From contig CAMCWF010000004.1 of assembly GCA_945882095.1 (NCBI GenBank), forward strand, positions 1 through 64,000: a stretch of DNA of 64,000 bases, written 5' to 3'. Source of the DNA: Chryseobacterium gleum (GTDB lineage Bacteria > Bacteroidota > Bacteroidia > Flavobacteriales_D > Crocinitomicaceae). Below are positions 42,691-50,050 of the stretch, one piece after another. The notes under the pieces are model-generated. The model saw only the letters and a program-made list of their open reading frames with translations, made no database searches and had not been told where the DNA came from. The translations under genes were made by a program, and so were the position numbers. Position 1 is the stretch's first letter, and each line of letters starts with the position of its first letter.

Positions 42691-45303
42691 TTAGATTTTT
42701 CGCTTTATCAAGGTAAGGGCTTCGTTTAATCCCGCTGCATTTTTTCCGCCTGCGGTTGCAAAGAAAGGTTGCCCGCCACCGCCACCTTGAATCAAGGGTG
42801 CTGCTTCTCGAATCCATTGTACCGCACTCCATTGTTTTTCTTCGATAAGTGCATCGGAAATGATTACGCTCAATCCGCACTTGTCACCATCGGTATTTCC
42901 AATGATGCCAATAAATCGGTCCACTTGTCCTTTGAGTTGAAATAGGATGTCCTTCACAGAATTGCTGTCCAAGGAAATTTGTTTGCAAAGGATGTTTAGG
43001 TCGCCAACCTCTGTAATTTCAGACAATAAACCATTCTTTATTTGGATGCTTCGCGCTTTCATGAGTGACTCCACTTCCTTTGCGATTTTGGCATTGCTTT
43101 CCATTAAATCCTGCACGCTTTTAACGATGTCTTTTGGATTTTTGAACAAGATTCGAATGTCGTTAAGCAATGCGGTTTCTTCCTTGTAATGTGCTTCCGC
43201 TGCTGATCCTGTTATCATTTCAATCCTTCGGATACCTGCCGCAACAGCAGATTCGGATTGTATTTTAACCAGTCCGATGGAGCTTGTGTTGTCAACGTGA
43301 GTCCCGCCACAAAGTTCAACAGAATCACCAAATTGAATAACGCGTACAAACTCGCCGTATTTCTCGCCAAACAAGGCCATTGCACCCATGGATTTTGCTT
43401 CTTCAATCGGTGCGTTTCTTCGTTCTTTCAGCGCAATGTTATCCTTGATTTGCTGTTCCAATAAGCGAACGATTTTAGACATCTCATCATCGGAGATTTT
43501 GGAAAAATGAGAGAAATCAAAGCGTAAATAATCAGGTCCAACCAACGATCCTTTTTGTTCCACATGGGTACCAAGGACCTCGCGCAATGCATGGTGTAGC
43601 AAATGGGTAGCACTGTGGTTCTTCATGATGTCGCTTCTTCGTTTTGCATCCACTTTCGCTGTGAAGCCATCATCCAATTTTGTGGGAAGGGTTTGACTTA
43701 AGTGAATCCAAAGGTTGTTTTCTTTTTTCGTGTCGAAAATCCGAATCTTCTCATCGTCATTGTATATTTCGCCTGTGTCTCCCACTTGTCCACCTCCTTC
43801 TGCATAAAAGGGCGTTTGGTCGAATACCAACTGATAGAAAGTTTTTTGGTTTTGGATTACTTTTCGGTATTTCAAGATTTTTATGGGCAATTCCAAGGTG
43901 TCGTATCCAGAAAAGGTTGTTACAACGTCAGGGTGAATTTGGTTCCAATCATCTGTTTCAATTCCCGTTGCTGCACGCGAACGTGCTTTTTGCTTGTCCA
44001 ATTCTTCCTGGAAGCCTTTTTCATCTACTTCGAATTGATTCTCTCTTGCAATCAGTGAGGTTAAATCCAAAGGAAAACCATATGTGTCGTACAATTCAAA
44101 TACATCAGCGCCCCCGAGTCGTACGTTCTTTTTTTCGGTTGCTTGTGCCATTAAGGCGTCCATTCTGCGAATTCCCTGTTCAAGGGTGCGGAAAAAACTT
44201 AATTCTTCTTCCTTAATTACTTTTTCAATAAGTGATTGTTGGGTAATCAATTCCGAATACGGATGCCCCATTTCCTTTACCAACACCGCTACAATCGTAT
44301 GTAAAAAAGGCTCTTTAAGTCCCAAAGTTTGGTAACCATAACGAACCGCCCTTCGCAAGATTCTACGGATGACATACCCGGCCCCATTGTTTGAAGGCAA
44401 CTGACCATCTGCGATGGAAAAACAAATCGCTCGAATGTGGTCGGCTATAACGCGATGCGCTATGTCAGTGGTTTCCTTTACACCATATTCAATTCCGCTT
44501 TGCTGAACCATGTGTTGGATCAACGCCTGAAACAAATCAGTGTCGTAATTACTTGTTTTTTGTTGCAATGCCATCGCCAACCTTTCCAAGCCCATTCCGG
44601 TGTCAACATGCGTTTGTGGAAGGGGTTCTAAACTGCCATTTGCCTTTCGGTTGAATTGCATGAATACCAAGTTCCAAATTTCAATTACCTGAGGATGGTC
44701 TCTGTTTACCAGGGTTTTTCCAGGTTCGTTTTGCTTTTCTGTGGCAGACCTTAGGTCAACATGAATTTCTGTACATGGACCGCATGGACCTGTATCGCCC
44801 ATTTCCCAAAAATTGTCTTTTTTCGTTGCGAGTAGGATGTGTTTTGGGTCGATCAATTGGGACCAAATGTCAAAAGATTCTTGGTCTTGTGGGACATTAT
44901 CGTTCGTGTCTCCTTCGAATACCGTTACGTATAAGTCCGCTTTGTTTAGTTTGTAAACTTCCGTTAGAAGTTCCCATGCCCAATGGATGGCTTCCTTCTT
45001 GAAATAGTCACCGAAGGACCAGTTTCCGAGCATTTCGAATAAGGTGTGGTGGTAGGTATCAACCCCTACTTCCTCAAGGTCGTTATGTTTGCCGGAAACG
45101 CGAAGGCATTTTTGTGAATTGGCAATGCGCTTGTCTACAATGGGTTGATTTCCAAGAAAATAATCCTTGAATTGGTTCATTCCAGCATTGGTGAATAAAA
45201 GCGTTGGATCGTTTTTGACGACCAAAGGCGAAGACGAAACAATGCGGTGTTGTTTGCTTTCAAAAAAATCTAAAAAATGCTGGCGGATTTCTGCTACGGT
45301 CAT
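42691..45303 (-). CDS. alaS: Alanyl-tRNA synthetase
   Basis: An 870-residue class II synthetase charging tRNA-Ala. The catalytic domain begins MTVAEIRQHFLDFFESKQH, with SSSPLVVKNDPTLLFTNAGMNQFKDYFLG as motif 1/2 region and THVDTGMGLERLAMALQ as motif 3. The editing domain contains HSATHLLHHALREVLG (HxxxH zinc site) and later CGGTHVDNT (CxxxH). A C-Ala domain with a glycine-rich end (GGGGGQPFFATAGG) closes the protein. ATG 45303 is preferred over an upstream in-frame codon. The gene heads the minus-strand run leading into the glycan genes, with an exact -7 box 21 nt upstream. Confidence 0.97.
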   Translation of the reverse strand: MTVAEIRQHFLDFFESKQHRIVSSSPLVVKNDPTLLFTNAGMNQFKDYFLGNQPIVDKRIANSQKCLRVSGKHNDLEEVGVDTYHHTLFEMLGNWSFGDYFKKEAIHWAWELLTEVYKLNKADLYVTVFEGDTNDNVPQDQESFDIWSQLIDPKHILLATKKDNFWEMGDTGPCGPCTEIHVDLRSATEKQNEPGKTLVNRDHPQVIEIWNLVFMQFNRKANGSLEPLPQTHVDTGMGLERLAMALQQKTSNYDTDLFQALIQHMVQQSGIEYGVKETTDIAHRVIADHIRAICFSIADGQLPSNNGAGYVIRRILRRAVRYGYQTLGLKEPFLHTIVAVLVKEMGHPYSELITQQSLIEKVIKEEELSFFRTLEQGIRRMDALMAQATEKKNVRLGGADVFELYDTYGFPLDLTSLIARENQFEVDEKGFQEELDKQKARSRAATGIETDDWNQIHPDVVTTFSGYDTLELPIKILKYRKVIQNQKTFYQLVFDQTPFYAEGGGQVGDTGEIYNDDEKIRIFDTKKENNLWIHLSQTLPTKLDDGFTAKVDAKRRSDIMKNHSATHLLHHALREVLGTHVEQKGSLVGPDYLRFDFSHFSKISDDEMSKIVRLLEQQIKDNIALKERRNAPIEEAKSMGAMALFGEKYGEFVRVIQFGDSVELCGGTHVDNTSSIGLVKIQSESAVAAGIRRIEMITGSAAEAHYKEETALLNDIRILFKNPKDIVKSVQDLMESNAKIAKEVESLMKARSIQIKNGLLSEITEVGDLNILCKQISLDSNSVKDILFQLKGQVDRFIGIIGNTDGDKCGLSVIISDALIEEKQWSAVQWIREAAPLIQGGGGGQPFFATAGGKNAAGLNEALTLIKRKI

Positions 45304-45324
45304 CTGAATAAATATATCGTTTCG

Positions 45325-45332
45325 CAAATTTA
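45325..45332 (-). promoter_or_regulatory. -7 promoter box for alaS
   Basis: TAAATTTG on the minus strand is an exact TAnnTTTG match 21 nt upstream of the alaS ATG (45303). Confidence 0.55.
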
Positions 45333-45409
45333 AGAAAATCAGCGATTATGCGTTGAAAATAACTTTTGTCCACCGATGATTAAGAAATGTTTAAATCCCA
45401 TATCCTGTG

Positions 45410-45417
45410 TACCTTTG
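45410..45417 (+). promoter_or_regulatory. -7 promoter box 4 nt before the O-methyltransferase gene
   Basis: TACCTTTG is an exact TAnnTTTG match ending 4 nt before the ATG at 45422. Upstream non-ATG starts would fall inside or before the promoter. Confidence 0.6.
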
Positions 45418-45421
45418 TCCT

Positions 45422-46060
45422 ATGGAATTTATCAGTAACGAGTTGGATGCCTATGTTTGTAAACATACAACGCCACATAACGCTTTATTGGATCGGATTG
45501 TTAGAGAAACCCACCTCGAGGTTCTACAGCCGAGAATGCTCAGTGGTCACTTTCAAGGCAGGGTGCTTTCTTTGATCGCTAAGATTTGCCAGCCGAAAAG
45601 GATTTTAGAAATTGGAACCTATACTGGATTTTCTGCCTTGTGTTTAGCTGAAGGATTGGCTGCTGGAGGTACGTTGACCACTATTGATGTAAACGAAGAA
45701 CTTGCACAACGGGTCAAAGGCTATTTTTTGGAATCTGACTATGCATCGCAAATTGACTTTCGCACAGGAAATGCCTTAGAAATCATCCCAGCCTTACAAG
45801 AATCATGGGATTTGGTATTCATTGATGCCGATAAGAAAAACTATTTGGCGTATTATGATTTAGTAGTTGAAAACACAAGGCCGGGGGGACTTATCTTGGC
45901 GGACAATGTGCTGTGGTCGGGGAAAGTCATTGATCCCCATGCGACCGATCGTGAAACAGAATTGTTGCGAAAATACAATGAGATCCTTCATTTGGATGAC
46001 CGTGTCGAAAACGTTTTATTACCGATTCGAGATGGAATAATGGTGGCCCGTAAAAAATGA
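45422..46060 (+). CDS. SAM-dependent O-methyltransferase (OMT3/caffeoyl-CoA type)
   Basis: A 212-residue class I methyltransferase. RILEIGTYTGFSALCLAEGL (about 61-80) is motif I, TIDVNEELAQRVKGYF is motif II, and LVFIDADKKNYLAYYDLV (about 134-151) gives the metal-binding Asp and Lys of cation-dependent catechol-type O-methyltransferases; GGLILADNVLWSGKV (about 157-171) supplies Asp-Asn. Bacterial members methylate catechols or, as TrmR, tRNA wobble uridine. The adjacency to mnmD, a tRNA wobble enzyme, makes the tRNA option worth noting, but this is inference. The stop overlaps the mnmD start by 4 nt. Confidence 0.88.
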   Translation: MEFISNELDAYVCKHTTPHNALLDRIVRETHLEVLQPRMLSGHFQGRVLSLIAKICQPKRILEIGTYTGFSALCLAEGLAAGGTLTTIDVNEELAQRVKGYFLESDYASQIDFRTGNALEIIPALQESWDLVFIDADKKNYLAYYDLVVENTRPGGLILADNVLWSGKVIDPHATDRETELLRKYNEILHLDDRVENVLLPIRDGIMVARKK

Positions 46061-46725
46061 AACGTACACTGACTAAAACAGCCGATGGTTCCTTTACCTT
46101 GTATGTTTCCGAAATAGACGAGCATTATCATTCTATCCACGGGGCCCTGCAGGAGGCAGAACATGTATTTATTCAAAATGGCGTTGACAGGTTCAAGCAT
46201 CAAAATGTTGTACATGTTTTGGAATTGGGATTGGGTACAGCGTTGAATGCTTACCTGACTTATGTATGGGCTGAAAAACATGCGGTTAAAGTCAACTATG
46301 TAGGCATCGAAGCCTTTCCCGTGGAACAAGGCATCATTAGAAAATGCTTGGAAGTTCTTGGCGAAGAAAATGAAGAGGTGTTGAATTTTTTTGATGCGCT
46401 TCGCTTTGATGAGTTGCAAACGTTGGGAGACTATTTCGAAATCACTCCGAGAAACTGCAAATGGCAAGATACAGTGTATTTAGAAAAGTTTGATGTTGTT
46501 TACTACGATGCTTTTGGCCCACGGGCACAAGAAGAATTATGGACACTCGAAAATTTTAACATTGCGTATCAGGCGCTGAAAACGGGAGGGATTTTAAGTA
46601 CCTATTGCGCCAAAGGGCAAGTGAAACGCGATTTGAAATCGGTTGGGTTTTTCGTTGAATCATTGCCTGGTCCTCCTGGGAAAAGGGAGATGGTGGTGGC
46701 TGTAAAATCAGTAACCTCAGTTTGA
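46057..46725 (+). CDS. mnmD: tRNA (5-methylaminomethyl-2-thiouridine) methyltransferase, MnmD
   Basis: A 222-residue stand-alone MnmD, the methyltransferase that makes mnm5s2U34 at the tRNA wobble base. In enterobacteria this is half of MnmC. The DUF752-type features are TADGSFTLYVSEIDEHYHSIHGALQEA (8-34), VLELGLGTALNAYLTYV (about 53-69, SAM binding), FDVVYYDAFGPRAQEELW (about 146-163) and TYCAKGQVKRDLKSVGF (about 185-201). The oxidoreductase half (MnmC2) is absent, as is usual in Bacteroidota. The start overlaps the upstream methyltransferase stop (ATGA). Confidence 0.9.
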   Translation: MKRTLTKTADGSFTLYVSEIDEHYHSIHGALQEAEHVFIQNGVDRFKHQNVVHVLELGLGTALNAYLTYVWAEKHAVKVNYVGIEAFPVEQGIIRKCLEVLGEENEEVLNFFDALRFDELQTLGDYFEITPRNCKWQDTVYLEKFDVVYYDAFGPRAQEELWTLENFNIAYQALKTGGILSTYCAKGQVKRDLKSVGFFVESLPGPPGKREMVVAVKSVTSV

Positions 46726-46841
46726 TAGTCGTTGCATCTTTCTCTTCACTTTAAAGGTTTGCAGTTTCGTGATCAAACGAATTTATAGGGGTTGGGATTA
46801 GGCTTCTGTTGCTTGAATTCGACCGTTTGGCGTAATTTCTT

Positions 46842-46849
46842 TATTTTTG
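46842..46849 (+). promoter_or_regulatory. -7 promoter box for the acyltransferase gene
   Basis: TATTTTTG is an exact TAnnTTTG match in the 179-bp gap after mnmD. It would give a leader of about 50 nt before the ATG at 46905. Nothing else is recognisable in the gap. Confidence 0.4.
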
Positions 46850-46904
46850 AAACATCAGTTGGTTTTAGGTATCATTCTAATTGATGTAATTCTCTCACCA
46901 TTTA

Positions 46905-48008
46905 ATGATTAAAAGGGAACATTTTCAGTCGATAGACGCGCTTCGATTTTTTGCTTTCTTGAAAGTCTATTTGCTGCACATTCCCCTAGATGCCAAGTTC
47001 CCTAATTTTTCTTTAATCAAGTCCGGAGGAGGTATTGGGGTATCGTTTTTCTTTGTGCTTAGTGGATTTTTAATCTCCTATTTACTTTTTTTGGAAAAAG
47101 CCAATTCCAATCGAATTGATTTATGGAATTTCTATAAACGCAGGGCTTTTCGAATTTGGCCTCTGTTCTTCCTGATGGTGCTGATTGTGTTTTTCATGCC
47201 GTTTGACATAAAACAAGATTGGGGACTTCATATGGTTGGGGGTGGATACGATTTTGACTGGAGGTATTCATTTACTTTTTTGGAAAATTATAAAATGATT
47301 ATCGAGGATCAATTTCCTAAAACCACGCCTCTTTCAGTGTTTTGGTCGCTTTGTATCGAGGAGCATTTTTATATTGTGTGGGGATTGCTTTTCTATTTTA
47401 TGTCAACGAAAAACGTCTTGAGAATGTTGGTCCTTTCTGTGGTGATTGCCTGGGGGGCTAGGGGATATGAAAGTCATTTTTCTCATAATTTAGTAGTTAG
47501 AACGAACGATTTGTTAACGAATTTAGACTATTTCTCTTGCGGAGGGATACTGGCTTTTGTGTTTGTTTTTTACAAGGACAAGCTTAATCGGATGCTTTTG
47601 AAAATAGGGAAATTGAACCTTAAGTTTTGTTTGTTAGCGTTTGTTTTGATCCTTATTTTTCACAATCAATTGATTCCCGACCATACGGATGTTACGTTCA
47701 TTTTGAAACCAACAATGATCGCCCTGGTTTTTTCCTTAATCATTTGCTTATTTGTTTCGGTAGAATCAGGCTTGGTTATAAAAAGTAAGTTTCTGAATTT
47801 TTTAGGGGTAAGAAGCTATGGGCTGTATGTTTTTCACATCATTTCCATTCACATGTTGTATCAATATTGTTTGTTGCATAAAATTCGATTAGACACCTCT
47901 TCAACGGTTTGTATTTTTATGCTGGTATCATTTTCTTTGACCGTTGCAGTCAGTATGCTTTCTTACCGTTTTTTCGAAAAACCCATATTAAAATTAAGGC
48001 GGAATTAG
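46905..48008 (+). CDS. Acyltransferase 3 family membrane protein (OafA-like)
   Basis: A 367-residue integral membrane protein with about ten helices. The start DALRFFAFLKVYLLHI (about 8-23) is the family's first helix with its His; SGGGIGVSFFFVLSGFLISYLLF (about 37-59) and FYKRRAFRIWPLFFLMV (about 72-88) are the RRxxRIxP signature. FWSLCIEEHFYIVW (about 147-160) is the conserved Trp-Ser-x-x-x-E-x-x-Y region. LGVRSYGLYVFHI and a terminal FEKP complete the pattern. These enzymes acetylate sugars of LPS, capsule or peptidoglycan at the inner membrane. Codon choice seems slightly more AT-rich than its neighbours. Confidence 0.9.
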   Translation: MIKREHFQSIDALRFFAFLKVYLLHIPLDAKFPNFSLIKSGGGIGVSFFFVLSGFLISYLLFLEKANSNRIDLWNFYKRRAFRIWPLFFLMVLIVFFMPFDIKQDWGLHMVGGGYDFDWRYSFTFLENYKMIIEDQFPKTTPLSVFWSLCIEEHFYIVWGLLFYFMSTKNVLRMLVLSVVIAWGARGYESHFSHNLVVRTNDLLTNLDYFSCGGILAFVFVFYKDKLNRMLLKIGKLNLKFCLLAFVLILIFHNQLIPDHTDVTFILKPTMIALVFSLIICLFVSVESGLVIKSKFLNFLGVRSYGLYVFHIISIHMLYQYCLLHKIRLDTSSTVCIFMLVSFSLTVAVSMLSYRFFEKPILKLRRN

Positions 48009-48020
48009 CAGGTTGTTTCC

Positions 48021-48656
48021 TTAATTGCCCCCCTGCGAGTAATCGAGGAACATCGTTTTCAACTCACTTAATACCAATGCAGTAGCTCCCCAGATCCAAT
48101 GTGGACTCACGTCGAAACCGGGTACATTTTTTTGAAAAAGTAAATTGCGCTCGTAAGGCAAGGCATGTTCGATGATTTCAACGGTGTAAGTGAGGTCGTA
48201 CACTGATAAAAAGATGATTTCCGAAACTTCCAAAGGGTTGAGAGTCAACGTAGGCTTTCGATCGTGGTAGAAAACGAAAGGATGCATATCGAAGTTTGAA
48301 ATCGGAATGTAAACAGGGGTAAGTTGGGTAATGTATTCGCCTTCATTCATGCCAATCCCAATTTCTTCAAAACACTCCCTTCGAGCGGTTGCGATTAAAT
48401 CGGGGTCTTCTGGTTCCATTTTACCGCCCGGAAACGCAATTTGACCGCTGTGTTTTCCCTCGTATTCCGTTCGTTTGATCAAAATCACTTCGGGGTGCCC
48501 ATTATTATTGTAATACAAATGTATTCCTACCGCTGCTTGTCTCGGTGAAATCGCATTTTTCCGGGCTTCGCTTGAGGGGATTTTGCCAAAGGGTAGGAGA
48601 GGGAAGTGACGGGTTTCGTCGTTCTCACAATGTTTGAGGATGGAAATGAAATCCAT
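48021..48656 (-). CDS. NUDIX hydrolase, CoA pyrophosphatase type (NudL/YeaB-like)
   Basis: A 211-residue NUDIX enzyme. RQAAVGIHLYYNNNGHPEVILIKRTEYEG...HSGQIAFPGGKMEPED is the UPF0035 signature of CoA diphosphatases, and PGGKMEPEDPDLIATARREC followed by FEEIGI is the NUDIX box, catalytic Glu in REcfEE. It likely hydrolyses CoA or oxidised CoA to 4'-phosphopantetheine and 3',5'-ADP. I use ATG 48656, 5 nt after the stop of the upstream lipoprotein gene, rather than the TTG overlapping that stop. It is convergent with the acyltransferase gene. Confidence 0.88.
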   Translation of the reverse strand: MDFISILKHCENDETRHFPLLPFGKIPSSEARKNAISPRQAAVGIHLYYNNNGHPEVILIKRTEYEGKHSGQIAFPGGKMEPEDPDLIATARRECFEEIGIGMNEGEYITQLTPVYIPISNFDMHPFVFYHDRKPTLTLNPLEVSEIIFLSVYDLTYTVEIIEHALPYERNLLFQKNVPGFDVSPHWIWGATALVLSELKTMFLDYSQGGN

Positions 48657-48661
48657 AGGAA

Positions 48662-49285
48662 TCAATCAAATGAATAAATGATTTTCATAAAATCATCTGC
48701 CAGGTAATTCATCGAATATTTGGTGGCATGTATTTTAATCACCCAATAGGCATCCTTTCTTTTTAAAAAGGCATACATTCCTGAAGTCGATGCCCCTACA
48801 TAATTGTTGACCATTTGTGCTTGGAAGATAAGTCCTTCATAACCATGCGTTGTCTTGATTGAGGTGGGTTCCGAAATGGAAAAGTCATAATTGTATAAAT
48901 CCGAGTTGTTCGAGCCTTCCAACGATAAGCGGTAGTGTAGCATCAAAGCTTTAAGTAGGGTAGGTGCCTGGTTGAAATATTGGTAATTCGAGAGTTGATT
49001 CTTTTGAAATCGCTCAACGGTAACATACGTGTTCATGGGTTCAATTCCGTACATTGCTTTTTGACTCGAAAGCATGGACGATTGCAAATGATAACTTTGG
49101 TAGTCCATGCTGTCGATTTCTTCGAACCATTTGGACATTTTCCATTTCGCTCCCATGCTTCGGTATGCAACGACTTCAGGTAAGTTATGGTCGTTTTTTC
49201 TGAATTCCTTGAGTTTCACATCTAGGTCTGATGCGCATCCCCAAAGGGTCAAAGTCAATAAACCGAAACAAATAAACCTTTGCAT
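48662..49285 (-). CDS. Lipoprotein of unknown function
   Basis: A 207-residue protein with a lipoprotein signal (ICFGLLTLTLWGCAS, Cys at about 17), so it is anchored to a membrane. The remainder is a mixed alpha/beta soluble domain without motifs I recognise; the C-terminal half (THGYEGLIFQAQMVNNYVG ... DAYWVIKIHATKYSMNYLADDFMKII) reads like a small NTF2- or PsbP-like beta-sheet domain, which is only an impression. The ATG at 49285 lies only 3 nt after an exact -7 box. The NUDIX gene follows after 5 bp and is presumably co-transcribed. Confidence 0.75.
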   Translation of the reverse strand: MQRFICFGLLTLTLWGCASDLDVKLKEFRKNDHNLPEVVAYRSMGAKWKMSKWFEEIDSMDYQSYHLQSSMLSSQKAMYGIEPMNTYVTVERFQKNQLSNYQYFNQAPTLLKALMLHYRLSLEGSNNSDLYNYDFSISEPTSIKTTHGYEGLIFQAQMVNNYVGASTSGMYAFLKRKDAYWVIKIHATKYSMNYLADDFMKIIYSFD

Positions 49286-49288
49286 GGT

Positions 49289-49296
49289 CAAAATTA
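49289..49296 (-). promoter_or_regulatory. -7 promoter box 3 nt before the lipoprotein gene
   Basis: TAATTTTG on the minus strand is an exact TAnnTTTG match. Only ACC separates it from the ATG at 49285, predicting a leaderless transcript. Confidence 0.55.
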
Positions 49297-49373
49297 TTCA
49301 TTATTTCTTGGCGAGGGCCGATTAAATAAAATTAGCTTAAATTATTTTCAGTGTAAAAATAGAGGAGGGGGCT

Positions 49374-49402
49374 CCCCTGTAAATTTTGATAATTTTGTCA
49401 AA
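49374..49402 (+). promoter_or_regulatory. Duplicated 29-bp promoter/operator module, copy 1
   Basis: The 29 bp run from CCCCTGTAAATTTTG through TAATTTTG (49390-49397, exact -7 box) to TCAAA. It is identical to 50012-50040 before glnN. The arms TTTGA and TCAAA flank the -7 box as an inverted repeat with 8 bp between. It is preceded by a GC hairpin (AGGGG-GCT-CCCCT) not present at copy 2, and by GTGTAAAAA at 49351-49359, which resembles the direct repeats before glnN. Confidence 0.7.
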
Positions 49403-49445
49403 TAAAACAATAACCAAAGACATACCCGTCAAGGACCACATTCCT

Positions 49446-49805
49446 ATGAAAATAAAAGATTTACTCCCCGAAATATTTTTTGATGAAAGCTTGATTACAT
49501 CGGAAATAGAACTTTTTCAAAACAACCATTTAAGGGCAATTTTGAAATTTCACGACGGACGTTTTCGTGCACTCGTTGATCATTATTGCTTGGAAGTAAA
49601 CCCAAAATTCAACGAGTTATCAACCCAAAGCAAGAAAAATTTTTATGCTACACTGTTGCAGAAAAACCAGGCCTTTCGACAGCTTTGCATCGGTATGGTC
49701 ATCGGGTTTTTAGAAGAAGAACCATTTAAGAGATACCTAGCGCTTTCGGCCGAAATAAACCCAAGAATTATACAAATGCTGGGTAAAAGAATTGCGGATG
49801 TATAA
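49446..49805 (+). CDS. Small protein of unknown function sharing the glnN promoter module
   Basis: A 119-residue protein from ATG 49446 (MKIKDLLPEIFFDESL); in-frame codons reach further up to a TTG at 49386, but that lies before the -7 box. It is rich in charged and aromatic residues and looks all-alpha with a short beta-hairpin (LRAILKFHDGRFRALVDHYCLEV). It contains a YATLLQKNQAFRQLCIGMVIGFL helix and ends in INPRIIQMLGKRIADV. No membrane helix, signal or family is recognised. The shared 29-bp module suggests co-regulation with glutamine synthetase, hence a possible nitrogen-related or GS-modulating role, which is inference only. Confidence 0.7.
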   Translation: MKIKDLLPEIFFDESLITSEIELFQNNHLRAILKFHDGRFRALVDHYCLEVNPKFNELSTQSKKNFYATLLQKNQAFRQLCIGMVIGFLEEEPFKRYLALSAEINPRIIQMLGKRIADV

Positions 49806-49956
49806 AAAGGTTAAGTAAAAGTCTAATAAGAGATAAATCGCAAAATAACCTCCGGTTTAAAATGGGTTAGGATTTCATTGATTTTGTGGTTTTCACATAA
49901 AGATCTTGTGGAATCCATAAAATATCATCGGAATAGAAAATCAATCAAAGTAATTT

Positions 49957-49990
49957 TTTGTGTAAAAAAGAAGGGGTTTGTGTATAAAAG
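49957..49990 (+). promoter_or_regulatory. Two direct repeats 20 bp apart upstream of glnN
   Basis: TTTGTGTAAAAAAG (49957-49970) and TTTGTGTATAAAAG (49977-49990) match at 13 of 14 positions with start points exactly 20 bp apart, two helical turns. They lie about 40-70 bp upstream of the glnN -7 box, a typical place for an activator. Confidence 0.5.
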
Positions 49991-50011
49991 ATTATGTTAT
50001 TTCGGTTCACC

Positions 50012-50040
50012 CCCCTGTAAATTTTGATAATTTTGTCAAA
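50012..50040 (+). promoter_or_regulatory. Duplicated 29-bp promoter/operator module, copy 2 (glnN promoter)
   Basis: Identical over 29 bp to 49374-49402. The exact -7 box TAATTTTG is at 50028-50035, 15 nt before the glnN ATG. Here the inverted arms are 6 bp: TTTTGA (50022-50027) and TCAAAA (50036-50041), enclosing the box, so a dimeric regulator bound there would block or remodel the promoter. Confidence 0.7.
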
Positions 50041-50050
50041 AAAAAGTAAA

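Noticed and set aside
30737-45303. The glycan region as a recently acquired genomic island
   Set aside because: No integrase, tRNA, direct repeat or clear change in base composition is visible, and housekeeping genes (alaS, rhlE) are embedded in the same run.
46726-46904. Small gene or RNA in the gap after mnmD
   Set aside because: No open frame with start signals and no convincing hairpin; only a -7 box was found.
49806-50011. Riboswitch or glutamine-sensing RNA before glnN
   Set aside because: The predicted leader after the -7 box is about 10 nt, too short for an RNA sensor; the upstream DNA is AT-rich with direct repeats and better explained as protein-binding sites.
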